Of a DNA stretch of 64,000 nucleotides, positions 38,122-46,315 are shown piece by piece. The stretch covers positions 62,001-126,000 of the forward strand of contig JAJDAT010000040.1 in NCBI GenBank assembly GCA_029261715.1. Direction: 5' to 3'. The position numbers were made by a program, and so were the translations under genes. Source of the stretch: Nitrospinia bacterium (GTDB taxonomy: Bacteria > Nitrospinota > Nitrospinia > Nitrospinales > JAJDAT01). The notes beneath the pieces were generated by a model. It worked only from the letters and a program-made list of their open reading frames with translations, was not told where the DNA came from and ran no database searches. Position 1 is the stretch's first letter. Each line of letters begins with the position of its first letter.

Positions 38122-38447
38122 AAAAGATAAGCTGCAATTACCTTTCACTTTTTTCTTTCCTAGCTAAAAAATCCTTTAAATATTTTGCTCTCGATAAATC
38201 AATTCTATGTGGATTTTGCTTAGTATTGATAATCCCGTTTGAGGGTTTGAAATGAATAACGTCTTTTGGTCCTTCCGTCAGTTATAAGTTTTTCCCCAGC
38301 CGTAAATAAAACCTCCTCAACCCAATGGTATTGGAAAATTTTTAAATTAGATTTTTCGGTTAGTTTTCCTTACCACGTCTAAAGCTCAAATTTTTTAGTT
38401 GCAATTCTGTTAAAAAAAGCGAAAATAAAACGAAAATCTATTTTATT
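38122..38447. other. Intergenic region upstream of repeat copy D
   Basis: About 325 bases, AT-rich, without a supported gene or RNA. A short stretch near 38307 contains ACCTCCTC, but I see no stable hairpin around it. Confidence 0.4.
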
Positions 38448-38543
38448 AGGGGGATCTGCAAAAATCCAGATTTGCCAAGAACCTAGCGCTTAAAATAAGG
38501 AGCTAGGCGATAGGAAACCAGTAAAATATGGATTATTAGAGGC
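38448..38543 (+). repeat. Copy D (divergent subtype) of the ~100-bp hairpin element
   Basis: AGGGGGATCTGCAAAAA left and GATTATTAGAGGC right. The centre differs from other copies: GCCAAGAACCTAGC, then GCTAGGCGATAGGAAACC, so CCTAGC/GCTAGG closes a stem around CTTA-AAA-TAAG. It ends 6 bases before the radical SAM start codon, and its terminal AGAGG is the only Shine-Dalgarno-like sequence available to that gene. Confidence 0.7.
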
Positions 38544-38549
38544 TTATCT

Positions 38550-39608
38550 ATGCATGACTTATCAAAAGCTTTAAGTGGACGAGGGGTTACGAAAAATTTA
38601 CCCAATCGGTTCAAACCGTTTTCTCAAGAGGTCGACGATTATTGTCATAAAACAGAAGCGTCTAATCCTCAAACTGTATTTATTAAAGATGAATCGAAGT
38701 CTATACTTTCAAAGAACGATAGTCCGGATATCCCCTTTGGATCGAGTTTAAACCCATATAGAGGGTGCGAGCACGGTTGTGTCTATTGCTATGCGCGTCC
38801 TATGCACGAATATTTGGAATGGTCGGCTGGGTTGGATTTTGAAACAAAAATATTAGTTAAAGAAAACGCCCCTCAATTACTCGAAAAAACTCTTTCTTCT
38901 AAAACTTGGAAACCTCAAGTAGTTGCCTTAAGCGGCGCTACAGACCCCTATCAGCCCGCCGAGAAAAATTTTGAAGTTTCAAGAAAATGTCTGCAAGTAT
39001 TTTCAAAATTTCGCAACCCGGTTGTCGCCATTACAAAGAATTATTTAGCGACGCGAGATATCGATTTATTTTCGCAATTGGCGCAACATAACGCCTCTGC
39101 AATTTATATTTCGTTAAATAGTTTGGATACGTCTCTTGCCCGGAAGATGGAACCGCGCGCATCGTCGCCAGAGCGTCGATTAGAAACTATTCGTAAATTT
39201 AGCGAAGCTAAAATCCCGGTGGGTGTATTGGTAGCGCCTGTTGTGCCGGGATTGAATGATAGTGAAATACCGGCGGTTTTAAAGGCCGCGGCAGAAGCCG
39301 GAGCTAGTTTTGCCGGTTATGTTGTTCTGAGACTACCGTTTGCAGTAGAGGGATTGTTTACCAAATGGTTGGAAGAGGCTTACCCGAACAAGAAGGAAAA
39401 AGTACTGAATCGTTTACGTTCTTTACGGAATGGGGACCTTTACAATTCTGACTATGGGTCTCGTATGAAAGGGCAGGGAGTTTTTGCAAAACAAATTGCC
39501 GATTTGTTTGAATTGTCCAAAAGGAAAGCTGGAATTAGCGGCCAAGGTCCAAGGTTGGACGTTAGCGGTTTTATTCCGCCGAGCGGTCGGCAACTTTCGT
39601 TGTTTTAA
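38550..39608 (+). CDS. PA0069-family radical SAM protein
   Basis: 352 residues. SLNPYRGCEHGCVYCYARPMHEYLEW contains the CxxxCxxC iron-sulfur motif near residue 73 and is characteristic of the PA0069 group related to spore photoproduct lyase. SGATDPYQPAEK, TRDIDLF, YISLNSLD and VPGLNDSEIPAVL continue the SAM-binding barrel. The reaction of this group is unknown. The C-terminal 40 residues (FELSKRKAGISGQGPRLDVSGF) are typical too. Its ribosome site seems to be provided by repeat copy D. Confidence 0.88.
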   Translation: MHDLSKALSGRGVTKNLPNRFKPFSQEVDDYCHKTEASNPQTVFIKDESKSILSKNDSPDIPFGSSLNPYRGCEHGCVYCYARPMHEYLEWSAGLDFETKILVKENAPQLLEKTLSSKTWKPQVVALSGATDPYQPAEKNFEVSRKCLQVFSKFRNPVVAITKNYLATRDIDLFSQLAQHNASAIYISLNSLDTSLARKMEPRASSPERRLETIRKFSEAKIPVGVLVAPVVPGLNDSEIPAVLKAAAEAGASFAGYVVLRLPFAVEGLFTKWLEEAYPNKKEKVLNRLRSLRNGDLYNSDYGSRMKGQGVFAKQIADLFELSKRKAGISGQGPRLDVSGFIPPSGRQLSLF

Positions 39609-39617
39609 CGCCAACCC

Positions 39618-40487
39618 TTAATTTTCAGATTCAGCCCAAGCTTGTTGAATCAAAGTTAAAGGTTGATGAACGAGATGACATTTCTTGCAGGATTGAATGC
39701 TAATGGTTTCGATGCTTTCCCAAAATTTTTCTGGGCTAGGCTCTCCCGTCGCTAAATCTTTTTTCAAATCTTGGACAACTTCTAATATATCGTCGTTTAC
39801 AAAAAATTGTTTTACGGATACAGCGGAACGAGACCATTCAGAAACGTGGCATTTCGAACAAACGGACCGGAGTTCCTTAATTCGTTTCTGAAAATGGTTA
39901 GCCGCTTGAAAAACCTTCATATATTGTTCTTGCGAAAAATTAACCGTCATCTCTTTAAAATTTGCCGATAAGCGATACATAAAATCTTTGTAATTCATCT
40001 CTTCTTCGACAATGGGATCGGTGATTTTAATCTTTTTTACAGATGGCATATGGTATTTTGCCCATACGGGTAAATAATTTTTCGAGTGACATTTGGCGCA
40101 GGTTTTGGCGACCGGGCCCGACGCTTTTTTTATCTGTTTGGGATCGTGACTTGCTACGGATTCTGAAAAATTTTGCGCCGCTTTTAAATCAAATAAATCT
40201 TTCCATTCAGGAACCCATTTCGACGCTTCGGTATAACTTTCTAAAAAACGTTTCGCTCCGTCTTCGGCATTTTTCCAATCATTTTCTTTCATATCGACAA
40301 ACACCCCGCCAAAAGCGCCGCTAATTTTATGCATTTGTTTAGTCCAACGCGGTGTTTTGCTTTCAGGTGGATAAAATTGATCTAATGATTTTGGTGGAGG
40401 AGAAATTATGTAATCGCCGGCAAAAATAAGTTTTGGAGCGACAAATAGACATAGCGCGATAGCGGCCAAAATCAGTCGAATCTTCAT
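39618..40487 (-). CDS. Periplasmic trihaem c-type cytochrome
   Basis: 289 residues. Cleavable signal peptide (LILAAIALCLFVAPKLIFAG). Three CxxCH haem sites: CAKCH near residue 133, CSKCH near 212 and CKKCH near 264. The helical segments between (NYKDFMYRLSANFKEMTVNF) recall cytochrome c'-like bundles. AGAGG precedes the start. Electron carrier or sensor in the periplasm; no oxidase or reductase partner is adjacent. Confidence 0.82.
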   Translation of the reverse strand: MKIRLILAAIALCLFVAPKLIFAGDYIISPPPKSLDQFYPPESKTPRWTKQMHKISGAFGGVFVDMKENDWKNAEDGAKRFLESYTEASKWVPEWKDLFDLKAAQNFSESVASHDPKQIKKASGPVAKTCAKCHSKNYLPVWAKYHMPSVKKIKITDPIVEEEMNYKDFMYRLSANFKEMTVNFSQEQYMKVFQAANHFQKRIKELRSVCSKCHVSEWSRSAVSVKQFFVNDDILEVVQDLKKDLATGEPSPEKFWESIETISIQSCKKCHLVHQPLTLIQQAWAESEN

Positions 40488-40615
40488 GAAACCTCTTGAG
40501 AAAATGACGAGATAATTTATGAATATAGGAAAAGAATATCTAAGGTAGTTTTATTGTATTACATCAAAAAATCTATTTCTTAATATTTTTTATAATTCTC
40601 AAAACAATATCTTAT

Positions 40616-40716
40616 AGGGGATCTCTAAAATTGTTTTTGACCACGAGCGCTTGTTATGAAATTAGGGCTTGCAAGTTGCAGCAAGTAAAAAAATATCGAA
40701 TGATTAGAGATGTTCT
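40616..40716 (+). repeat. Copy E of the dispersed ~100-bp hairpin element
   Basis: AGGGGATCTCTAAAA left and GATTAGAGATGTTCT right, with TTTTTGACCACGAG, TTATGAAATTAGGGC and AAGTTGCAGCAAGTAAAAA. The internal stem is the weakest of the set. CTTA flanks both sides. It lies just after the 3' end of the minus-strand NACHT gene. Confidence 0.78.
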
Positions 40717-40721
40717 TAAAT

Positions 40722-43466
40722 TTAGTCGTAGAAAGTTTCTTTAGCGTTATAGTAAGTTGACCGATTTTTTCCTTCTTCCAACCTTACTGGTTTTTGATGA
40801 GTATTTTGATGTTTGGAAGTTAGTCTGACAGCAATGGCTCCTCGAACACGAGCGTCTTTTTTTAAGGCAATGTCATAGTTTCCTTTGTCAATAATGGCTT
40901 TATAAAAGTTGGCGCGGTAAAGAATGGTTGTGCTAAATTTTGCTCCTTGCAAATCCCCTTCGGTGAAATCTCCGGATTGCAAGTTTGCCATTGTAAAATC
41001 CGCTTTGTGAAAATCCGCTTTGTGAAAAATTGATTCCGCTAGATTTGCGCCGTTAAAACTAGATCTTGAAAAGTTAGCTTCGGAAAGATCTAATTTTTTC
41101 TTTTTATCGCCTTCCGTCAATATTTGATGATCAAAATTTATGTCGTGAAAAAAATGAAAAAGAATTTTCGCGGAATGTTTTTTATATAGAGTGATTTTTT
41201 TAAGTAAACTAATAAATCCCTTGGGATTTCCCCAGTCAACATTAGTAGGTTTTTGGACGCTAAAACCACAATGAGCGCAAAAGGCAAATAATGCGATTGT
41301 TGCGTTTGAGAAAAATTTACTCAAATTATCAGAACTTGTTTCTAGTTTCATCTCGCTCAACGCTTCATGGATGGGCAAATTGTCTTTAACAGCATCGGAT
41401 AAAAATGAACCAAATCGAATTTGCAGCGTCTTTATCGCGTCAGGGTCGTGGCGAAATCGTTTTTCTTCGCCTTTTAACAAACCCACGATTTCACTATCTA
41501 AAAGATTCGGACCCGTTAGTTTGATCCATTTTAATAAGGCTTGTTTTGTATCCCAGCCCTGGTTGCCTTTAGAATTCTCGTGCTGTTCCGTTTGAATTCT
41601 CATTTGCCATGCAGTGTCTGAAAGACAACGAGCAATAAGGTATTTTTGCAAACTCGGAAAAGAAAAGTTAAAAACGCGTTCGCCAGTAGCAGACCATTTT
41701 GATTCGAAGAAACAAGTTGTTATTAATCCTAAAATTGGATCGCTGCATGAAAAAGTATTTGCGAGGGATTCCAAAAGTTCTTTTCGACCTGCGCTGTGGA
41801 TACGATCGCGAATTTGATCTAAAGTTGCCGCGCCGCCATGAATGCTACAGGCGACTGCTATTTCTTCCATAAGACGGAAATAATTTTTTTCGCGAAGAGG
41901 CCATTGGCGTTTTAAAAACTTATTGAATAAGTTGAATAATCGAGAAAGAATTTCTTCGTAAAGATCGTTGGCGTCCTTTTTGTGTATACCATCAGTTAGC
42001 GCAATATTGGTAAGCGTTTGGTTTATCCATGGATTACGGGAGACATCTTCATAAAAAGCTGAATTGAGTTTGGATAAACTTTCATACGAGCCGCCTTTTT
42101 GTTCTTTTTTTAGGGCGTTTTGCCATTTAATCCGACTATCAATCGCTAAAGATTTCGCTGCATCAGCCCTGGTTTTGCGAATATCAAACTTTAACGGTAA
42201 TAAAGAAAGACATAAGGTTTTTTCTCCTAACGCTTCCGCGCACCACTGGGCCGGAATATTGTGAGAAGAAATCACGATTTTTAAGTTTCCATTTTCATTG
42301 ATCAACTGAACTATTTTTTTAATGAATATGTCGAAAGAGGCGCTAGATTCAGCGTTTAACCAAAGGTCTTCGAGGAATTCTAAAATTAATACCGTTTTCC
42401 TATCCGTAGGGAATAACCGGGGTTGTTCGTTTTGGAAAAACCCTTGAGCTTGCAATTCTTCTAATATCCCAGTTGTTGGATCGTTGGCGGAAAGTATTTT
42501 TGAAGCTGGGACAATTATTGGAAGGTAGCTTCCGAATGGATTATTAGGGGAGGCAAGCGCAGCTCCCCATTTTTTAAGCGTCACTGATTTTCCCGATCCA
42601 GGGTTGCCAGACACAAGAAAAAAAGGTGGAGAATTTTCGTTATTGAGCCATTCGTCTAAACAATTTTGGGCGTCTTCAACAAAACAGGGTTCTGACCAAG
42701 TTTCCTTTGTCATACCTGTGCCTGGATTAGGCCAAAACTCCCCTAGAGGGGGAATGTAAATTTCCTGAGATAAGTTAACGACCGGAATTTTATAGGATAC
42801 AATTCCTTTTAAATAAGAAGCGAAATCCTTTTCAACTTCGCGAACGGTATTGATATTTGATTTGTAAAAATTAAGAAAAGATCGGTATCGATTAGAACGT
42901 TTCGAAGCGATATTGAATAGATTTGATAGAAATAAGTTTTCACAAGTCGCTACAAAATCTTTGGCTTTTGTTTTTTTAAGACCGAACTTTTCAATTTGAG
43001 TCGATAAAATTTGTCCCAACATCGGGATGGGAGGGTAGGCTCTTGGATTGGATTCAATAACTTCAGTGAAAGAAGAACCTTCAGCGGTTGTTGTAGAAAG
43101 TTTTTCCAGTTCTTCTTCAAAAACCGTCAAATCACAATCGTTTAATCGTGATTTATCCAAGGGTTCTTTGGAAATTCGCGATAAGGCCGTTTGGAATCCT
43201 TGACGATAAGCGTCTAATATCAAAAAGGCATAAGCTTCGCCAGGATCTTCTAGCTTTTTTGCTTTTAGCGTTTCAAGAAAGAGATTGTTAGATTTTTCAA
43301 AATTATGCGGAAGTTGGAAAAGTCTTGAAGAAGCGATGGTTTGGCAAAACGCCTTTAAAGGGTTTTTTATAGCCAAATTAAAACCAACTAGCCAGAATTC
43401 CCTATGCGGTAATTGGGGGTTTTCTACTTTATCTTGAAGTGGAATGTCTATGGCGACGATCTCCAA
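40722..43466 (-). CDS. NACHT-type NTPase with C-terminal pentapeptide repeats (copy 1)
   Basis: 914 residues. Helical N-terminal domain to about residue 250, with DPGEAYAFLILDAYRQGF matching NPGEACFALVFRAYQDAL of the copy at 46316. P-loop SGNPGSGKS near residue 288. The Walker B position reads TVLILEFLEDLW where copy 2 has the canonical LILDGLDEL, so the metal-binding aspartates are changed. Helical middle region, then about 15 pentapeptide repeats (A(D/N)LxxAxF style) from about residue 790 to 870. Architecture resembles bacterial NACHT/NLR proteins of anti-phage defence. Confidence 0.78.
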   Translation of the reverse strand: MEIVAIDIPLQDKVENPQLPHREFWLVGFNLAIKNPLKAFCQTIASSRLFQLPHNFEKSNNLFLETLKAKKLEDPGEAYAFLILDAYRQGFQTALSRISKEPLDKSRLNDCDLTVFEEELEKLSTTTAEGSSFTEVIESNPRAYPPIPMLGQILSTQIEKFGLKKTKAKDFVATCENLFLSNLFNIASKRSNRYRSFLNFYKSNINTVREVEKDFASYLKGIVSYKIPVVNLSQEIYIPPLGEFWPNPGTGMTKETWSEPCFVEDAQNCLDEWLNNENSPPFFLVSGNPGSGKSVTLKKWGAALASPNNPFGSYLPIIVPASKILSANDPTTGILEELQAQGFFQNEQPRLFPTDRKTVLILEFLEDLWLNAESSASFDIFIKKIVQLINENGNLKIVISSHNIPAQWCAEALGEKTLCLSLLPLKFDIRKTRADAAKSLAIDSRIKWQNALKKEQKGGSYESLSKLNSAFYEDVSRNPWINQTLTNIALTDGIHKKDANDLYEEILSRLFNLFNKFLKRQWPLREKNYFRLMEEIAVACSIHGGAATLDQIRDRIHSAGRKELLESLANTFSCSDPILGLITTCFFESKWSATGERVFNFSFPSLQKYLIARCLSDTAWQMRIQTEQHENSKGNQGWDTKQALLKWIKLTGPNLLDSEIVGLLKGEEKRFRHDPDAIKTLQIRFGSFLSDAVKDNLPIHEALSEMKLETSSDNLSKFFSNATIALFAFCAHCGFSVQKPTNVDWGNPKGFISLLKKITLYKKHSAKILFHFFHDINFDHQILTEGDKKKKLDLSEANFSRSSFNGANLAESIFHKADFHKADFTMANLQSGDFTEGDLQGAKFSTTILYRANFYKAIIDKGNYDIALKKDARVRGAIAVRLTSKHQNTHQKPVRLEEGKNRSTYYNAKETFYD

Positions 43467-43660
43467 ATACGATTATAAGATAAAATCTTTAGCTGTTTTG
43501 ATAAGCGCCGTAAAATCGGTTCTTCGAATCCTTATTTATTTTATATTAGAAATCGATAAAAACGAAAAAAAAGCGGGTTGCGAGCCTGGTATTTTTATAG
43601 GATCGCTAAAAATGTAAAATTGGTTATAGAAGACAGGAGAATCCGAGAAAGAAAAAATCC

Positions 43661-43712
43661 AAAAAAAAACGGATCCCCTACTTCCTTTTTTGGAAGAGGA
43701 ATCCGTTTTATA
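43661..43712 (-). terminator. Terminator downstream of tRNA-Asn
   Basis: On the minus strand AAAACGGAT...ATCCGTTTT closes a long stem with an inner CTTCC/GGAAG pairing and is followed by a run of nine T. It directly follows the tRNA CCA end. Confidence 0.8.
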
Positions 43713-43715
43713 TAA

Positions 43716-43790
43716 TGGCTCCGGAGACAGGACTCGAACCTGTAACAAATCGGTTAACAGCCGATTGCTCTACCATTGAGCCACTCCGGA
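43716..43790 (-). tRNA. tRNA-Asn (anticodon GTT)
   Basis: 75 nt with encoded CCA. Acceptor TCCGGAG/CTCCGGA, D arm GGCTCAATGGTAGAGC, anticodon loop CTGTTAA (GTT), T arm AGGTTCGAGTCCT. Confidence 0.93.
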
Positions 43791-44017
43791 ATGGTATTTA
43801 TTAAAATCCTAGGGGATTTTGATTATCTTATTCTTAATAAAGCTAAAAACGACTTAAATTTCAAGGTCTGTTTTTTTGAAGTCAAGATGGTATTTCAAAC
43901 GCCACCGGTTGTCAAGCGGTTTCCTTGGGGTATATAGAGGGCTTGGGAATTGCTGAACTATCTTTTTTTCAATAATTTGTAATTTCGACAAATTGCTGGC
44001 GGCTCGTAAGTGAAAAT

Positions 44018-44047
44018 AAAGGATCAACCTCTAAAGGCTGATCCTTT
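44018..44047 (-). terminator. Terminator of the 66-aa gene
   Basis: AAAGGATCA...TGATCCTTT stem with an inner GCC/GGT pairing and loop TTTAGA on the minus strand, followed by ATTTT. Confidence 0.65.
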
Positions 44048-44061
44048 ATCGACACTGAGGC

Positions 44062-44262
44062 CTAGTTAGCCGAACAATAGTGATCAAAATAAAATTCCAA
44101 TTCTTTTTTCTTCTTGCGAGTTTGTTGAGGTGTGACTTTTGGTTTGCTGTCTCCATTTGCATCATCGAAAAAAGCGTTCCAATACCGTTTACTCAACTCA
44201 TTACTTGAAATAACTTTTTTTAATTTTCCTTCTCCGTCTAAAACTTTTACTTGGTAAAACAT
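44062..44262 (-). CDS. Small charged protein of 66 aa, unknown
   Basis: ATG at 44262 is preceded by GGAGGG at a 7-base spacing, a strong ribosome site, which decides the start; the frame is open upstream to 44340 but that would place the site inside the gene. MFYQVKVLDGEGKLKK looks like a short beta-hairpin, followed by a helical basic part (TPQQTRKKKKELEFYFDHY). It has its own terminator. No family is recognised. Confidence 0.6.
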   Translation of the reverse strand: MFYQVKVLDGEGKLKKVISSNELSKRYWNAFFDDANGDSKPKVTPQQTRKKKKELEFYFDHYCSAN

Positions 44263-44646
44263 AATAAGACCCTCCGTTCCATTAGCAGATAACGTACCGA
44301 TAGATAAAGAGAACCAGAAAAAAACCAACAACGTTATCAATCGTTATTGTAAATATAGCCGGTAAAAAAAACCCGGCATTTAAATTATATATTAATTTAA
44401 ACAAATTTAAAGTAATTTATTAAAATTAATATAATATTTTTTCCCTGATTAAAATTCTGCTTCCATCCTTTCTAAAAATTATTGGACAAAGTTTGGTTAG
44501 CAATTAAATATTCGTTAGAATAACTATATTATGAGACCTAAAAATTATTTCGCCACTATTGTCAACGTTTTGTGACAATATTTAATATTTGTAACATGTG
44601 TAAACTTAAGGACTTATCCCGATTTAGGGACTAAATGGAGCGTCTG

Positions 44647-45879
44647 ATGAACCTGTTTAAATCGTTTTTAGCTGTAATATTGGCTTTGGGATTTTTTCTA
44701 TTAATTGGTTGTGAAAAAGAATTAAAAGAACATCCGCTTCCCGAATCTGTCAAACGACGTTTGGAAATGGCTAATGATCCAGAAATTCAAAAGAAAAAAG
44801 TAACCGGTACAATACAATTACCCGCCGATATTTCTGAAAAAATTTCTCGGAGCGCTTCATTGTTTATTTTTGCTCGACCTGTCGGGGTTGAAAATGGTCC
44901 TCCCTTGGCCGTAAAGAAGTTAGGCGTTGTTAATTTCCCGTTTGAATTCAATATTGGTCAAATGGACACGATGCTGCAAGGCGCAGACTTTTCAGGGCAA
45001 GTTACTATTTCGGCAAGATTGGATGGCGATGGCGTTGCTGGCGGAGGTCCTGGAGATGTGGAAGGAAAAATAGACGCTACAGTAGGCGATACGGGTGTTG
45101 AAATTGTTTTGAACCATTTGGTTGGTGGCGAAAAGAAATCGCCCCAGGCTAGCCAAAGCGGAGATCAAGCGATCACTGGCAATATAGTTTTAGATAATAA
45201 AATAAAAGGTTCAGCTCCAGAAGAAGGATCGCTCTTTATTTTTATCAGACCGGAGGGAGTTGTTCGAGGTCCTCCATTAGCAGTAAAGCGCATGGCTTTT
45301 ACGGGGTTTCCTCAAAGTTTCACTATTAGTGAAAAAGACGCTATGCGATCCACCGCTAAGTTTGAAGGCAACTTAACATTATCCGCTCGCTTGGATCAAG
45401 ATGGCGACGCCCGTTCGGCTCCCGGCGATATCGAAGGGTCGTTGGTAACTCAAGGCGGCGCTAGCGGAATTAAATTGGTTTTGGATAAAGTGATTGGAGC
45501 CCCGGTAGAAGATAAAGGCGGTTCTATGGAACCCGAAGAACCTAAAACGATTACTGGAGTTGTCGAATTAGATCCAAAGATCGCTAAAGAGATTCCAACT
45601 GAAAATTTACGGTTGTTTATCCTGTTGCGCCCAAAAGGACAAATAGGGGGTGTTCCAATGGCGGTTCAATTGTTTGGCGAGGTTAAGTTTCCATTATCTT
45701 TTGAAATTGGCCAAAAAGACGCCATGATGCCGGGCACAACGGTTGATGGTCCGGTGGAAGTGATTGTCCGTGTGGATCGCGATGGCAATGCGAAGTCGTC
45801 TCCCGGCGATTTAGAAGGTCAAACCAACGCAGTTGTTGGCGATAAGAATATTAAAATCATGTTGGACAAAAAAGTCTAA
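44647..45879 (+). CDS. Lipoprotein with three tandem CcmI/CycH-type Ig-like domains
   Basis: 410 residues from ATG 44647 (GGAG six bases upstream; ATG 44635 is an alternative). Signal peptide with lipobox FFLLIGCEK. Three repeats of about 115 residues near 50-155, 165-280 and 290-405, each with ITGxIxLD, SLFIFxRPxGxxxGPPLAVK, FPxxFxIxxxDAM, SARLDxDGxxxSxPGDxEG and a VGxxxxxLVLD ending. GPPLAVKR, the DAM segment and GDxEG are hallmarks of the C-terminal domain of cytochrome c biogenesis protein CcmI/CycH, usually found once after TPRs. No TPRs here. A role with apocytochromes or other exported peptides is a guess. Confidence 0.75.
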   Translation: MNLFKSFLAVILALGFFLLIGCEKELKEHPLPESVKRRLEMANDPEIQKKKVTGTIQLPADISEKISRSASLFIFARPVGVENGPPLAVKKLGVVNFPFEFNIGQMDTMLQGADFSGQVTISARLDGDGVAGGGPGDVEGKIDATVGDTGVEIVLNHLVGGEKKSPQASQSGDQAITGNIVLDNKIKGSAPEEGSLFIFIRPEGVVRGPPLAVKRMAFTGFPQSFTISEKDAMRSTAKFEGNLTLSARLDQDGDARSAPGDIEGSLVTQGGASGIKLVLDKVIGAPVEDKGGSMEPEEPKTITGVVELDPKIAKEIPTENLRLFILLRPKGQIGGVPMAVQLFGEVKFPLSFEIGQKDAMMPGTTVDGPVEVIVRVDRDGNAKSSPGDLEGQTNAVVGDKNIKIMLDKKV

Positions 45880-45896
45880 TTCCCAAAACAAAAAAA

Positions 45897-46218
45897 TGTC
45901 ACGCTGAGCTTGTCGAAGCGCAACCACCTTTAAAAAGCCGGGCATCCTAAGCCCGGCTTTTATTTATAAGGTTATTTCTAAACTAAAGTTAGTTTTTGTA
46001 TAAGGCAGTCCCCACCGCGTGTCTTCCTGAAGCGAACTTTTAAGTTCGGTGAAGGATCTCGCCTCGACCAAAACGATTGTCACATTGAGCTTGTCGAAAT
46101 GCGACCACCTTTTTAGTGGAGGAACCTCGTCTTTGGTTTAACAGTTCGTTTTATTTAGCGCCGCCCCTACCGCGTGTCTTCCTGAAGCGAACTTTTAAGT
46201 TCGGTGAAGGATCTCGCC
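45897..46218. repeat. Tandem intergenic repeats (two identical 50-bp units plus a 35-bp pair)
   Basis: 46014-46063 and 46169-46218 are identical 50-base units (ACCGCGTGTCTTCCTGAAGC...GAAGGATCTCGCC), each with an internal inverted repeat GCGAACTTTTAAGTTCGG. A second unit, TGTCACGCTGAGCTTGTCG near 45897, recurs with changes at 46079 (TGTCACATTGAGCTTGTCG). These strings resemble intergenic repeats seen in many bacterial genomes. They are interleaved: unit 2, terminator, unit 1, unit 2, unit 1. Confidence 0.85.
45935..45964 (+). terminator. Rho-independent terminator of the Ig-like lipoprotein gene
   Basis: AAGCCGGGC / GCCCGGCTT 9-bp perfect stem with a 7-base loop, then TTTAT. It lies 55 bases after the stop. 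Confidence 0.9.
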
Positions 46219-46273
46219 CCGATTCAATAAAATTACTACAACCAATTTGGTATTCAAAATTACCTCGGTTCCC

Positions 46274-46282
46274 TGCTATAAT
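46274..46282 (+). promoter_or_regulatory. Extended -10 promoter of the second NACHT gene
   Basis: TGCTATAAT fits the extended -10 (TGnTATAAT) exactly, 33 bases before the ATG at 46316. No good -35 at normal spacing, as expected for this promoter type. Confidence 0.55.
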
Positions 46283-46315
46283 ATCGCTTCATAATAAATT
46301 TTTTTGGAAGCAAAA

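Noticed and set aside
38448-38543. Known riboswitch in front of the radical SAM gene
   Set aside because: I compared the conserved strings from memory with c-di-GMP, fluoride, cobalamin, TPP and ykkC classes; none fits, and the element is a member of the repeat family.
43510-43545. tRNA-like T-arm string GGTTCTTCGAATCC
   Set aside because: No matching acceptor, anticodon or D arm around it.
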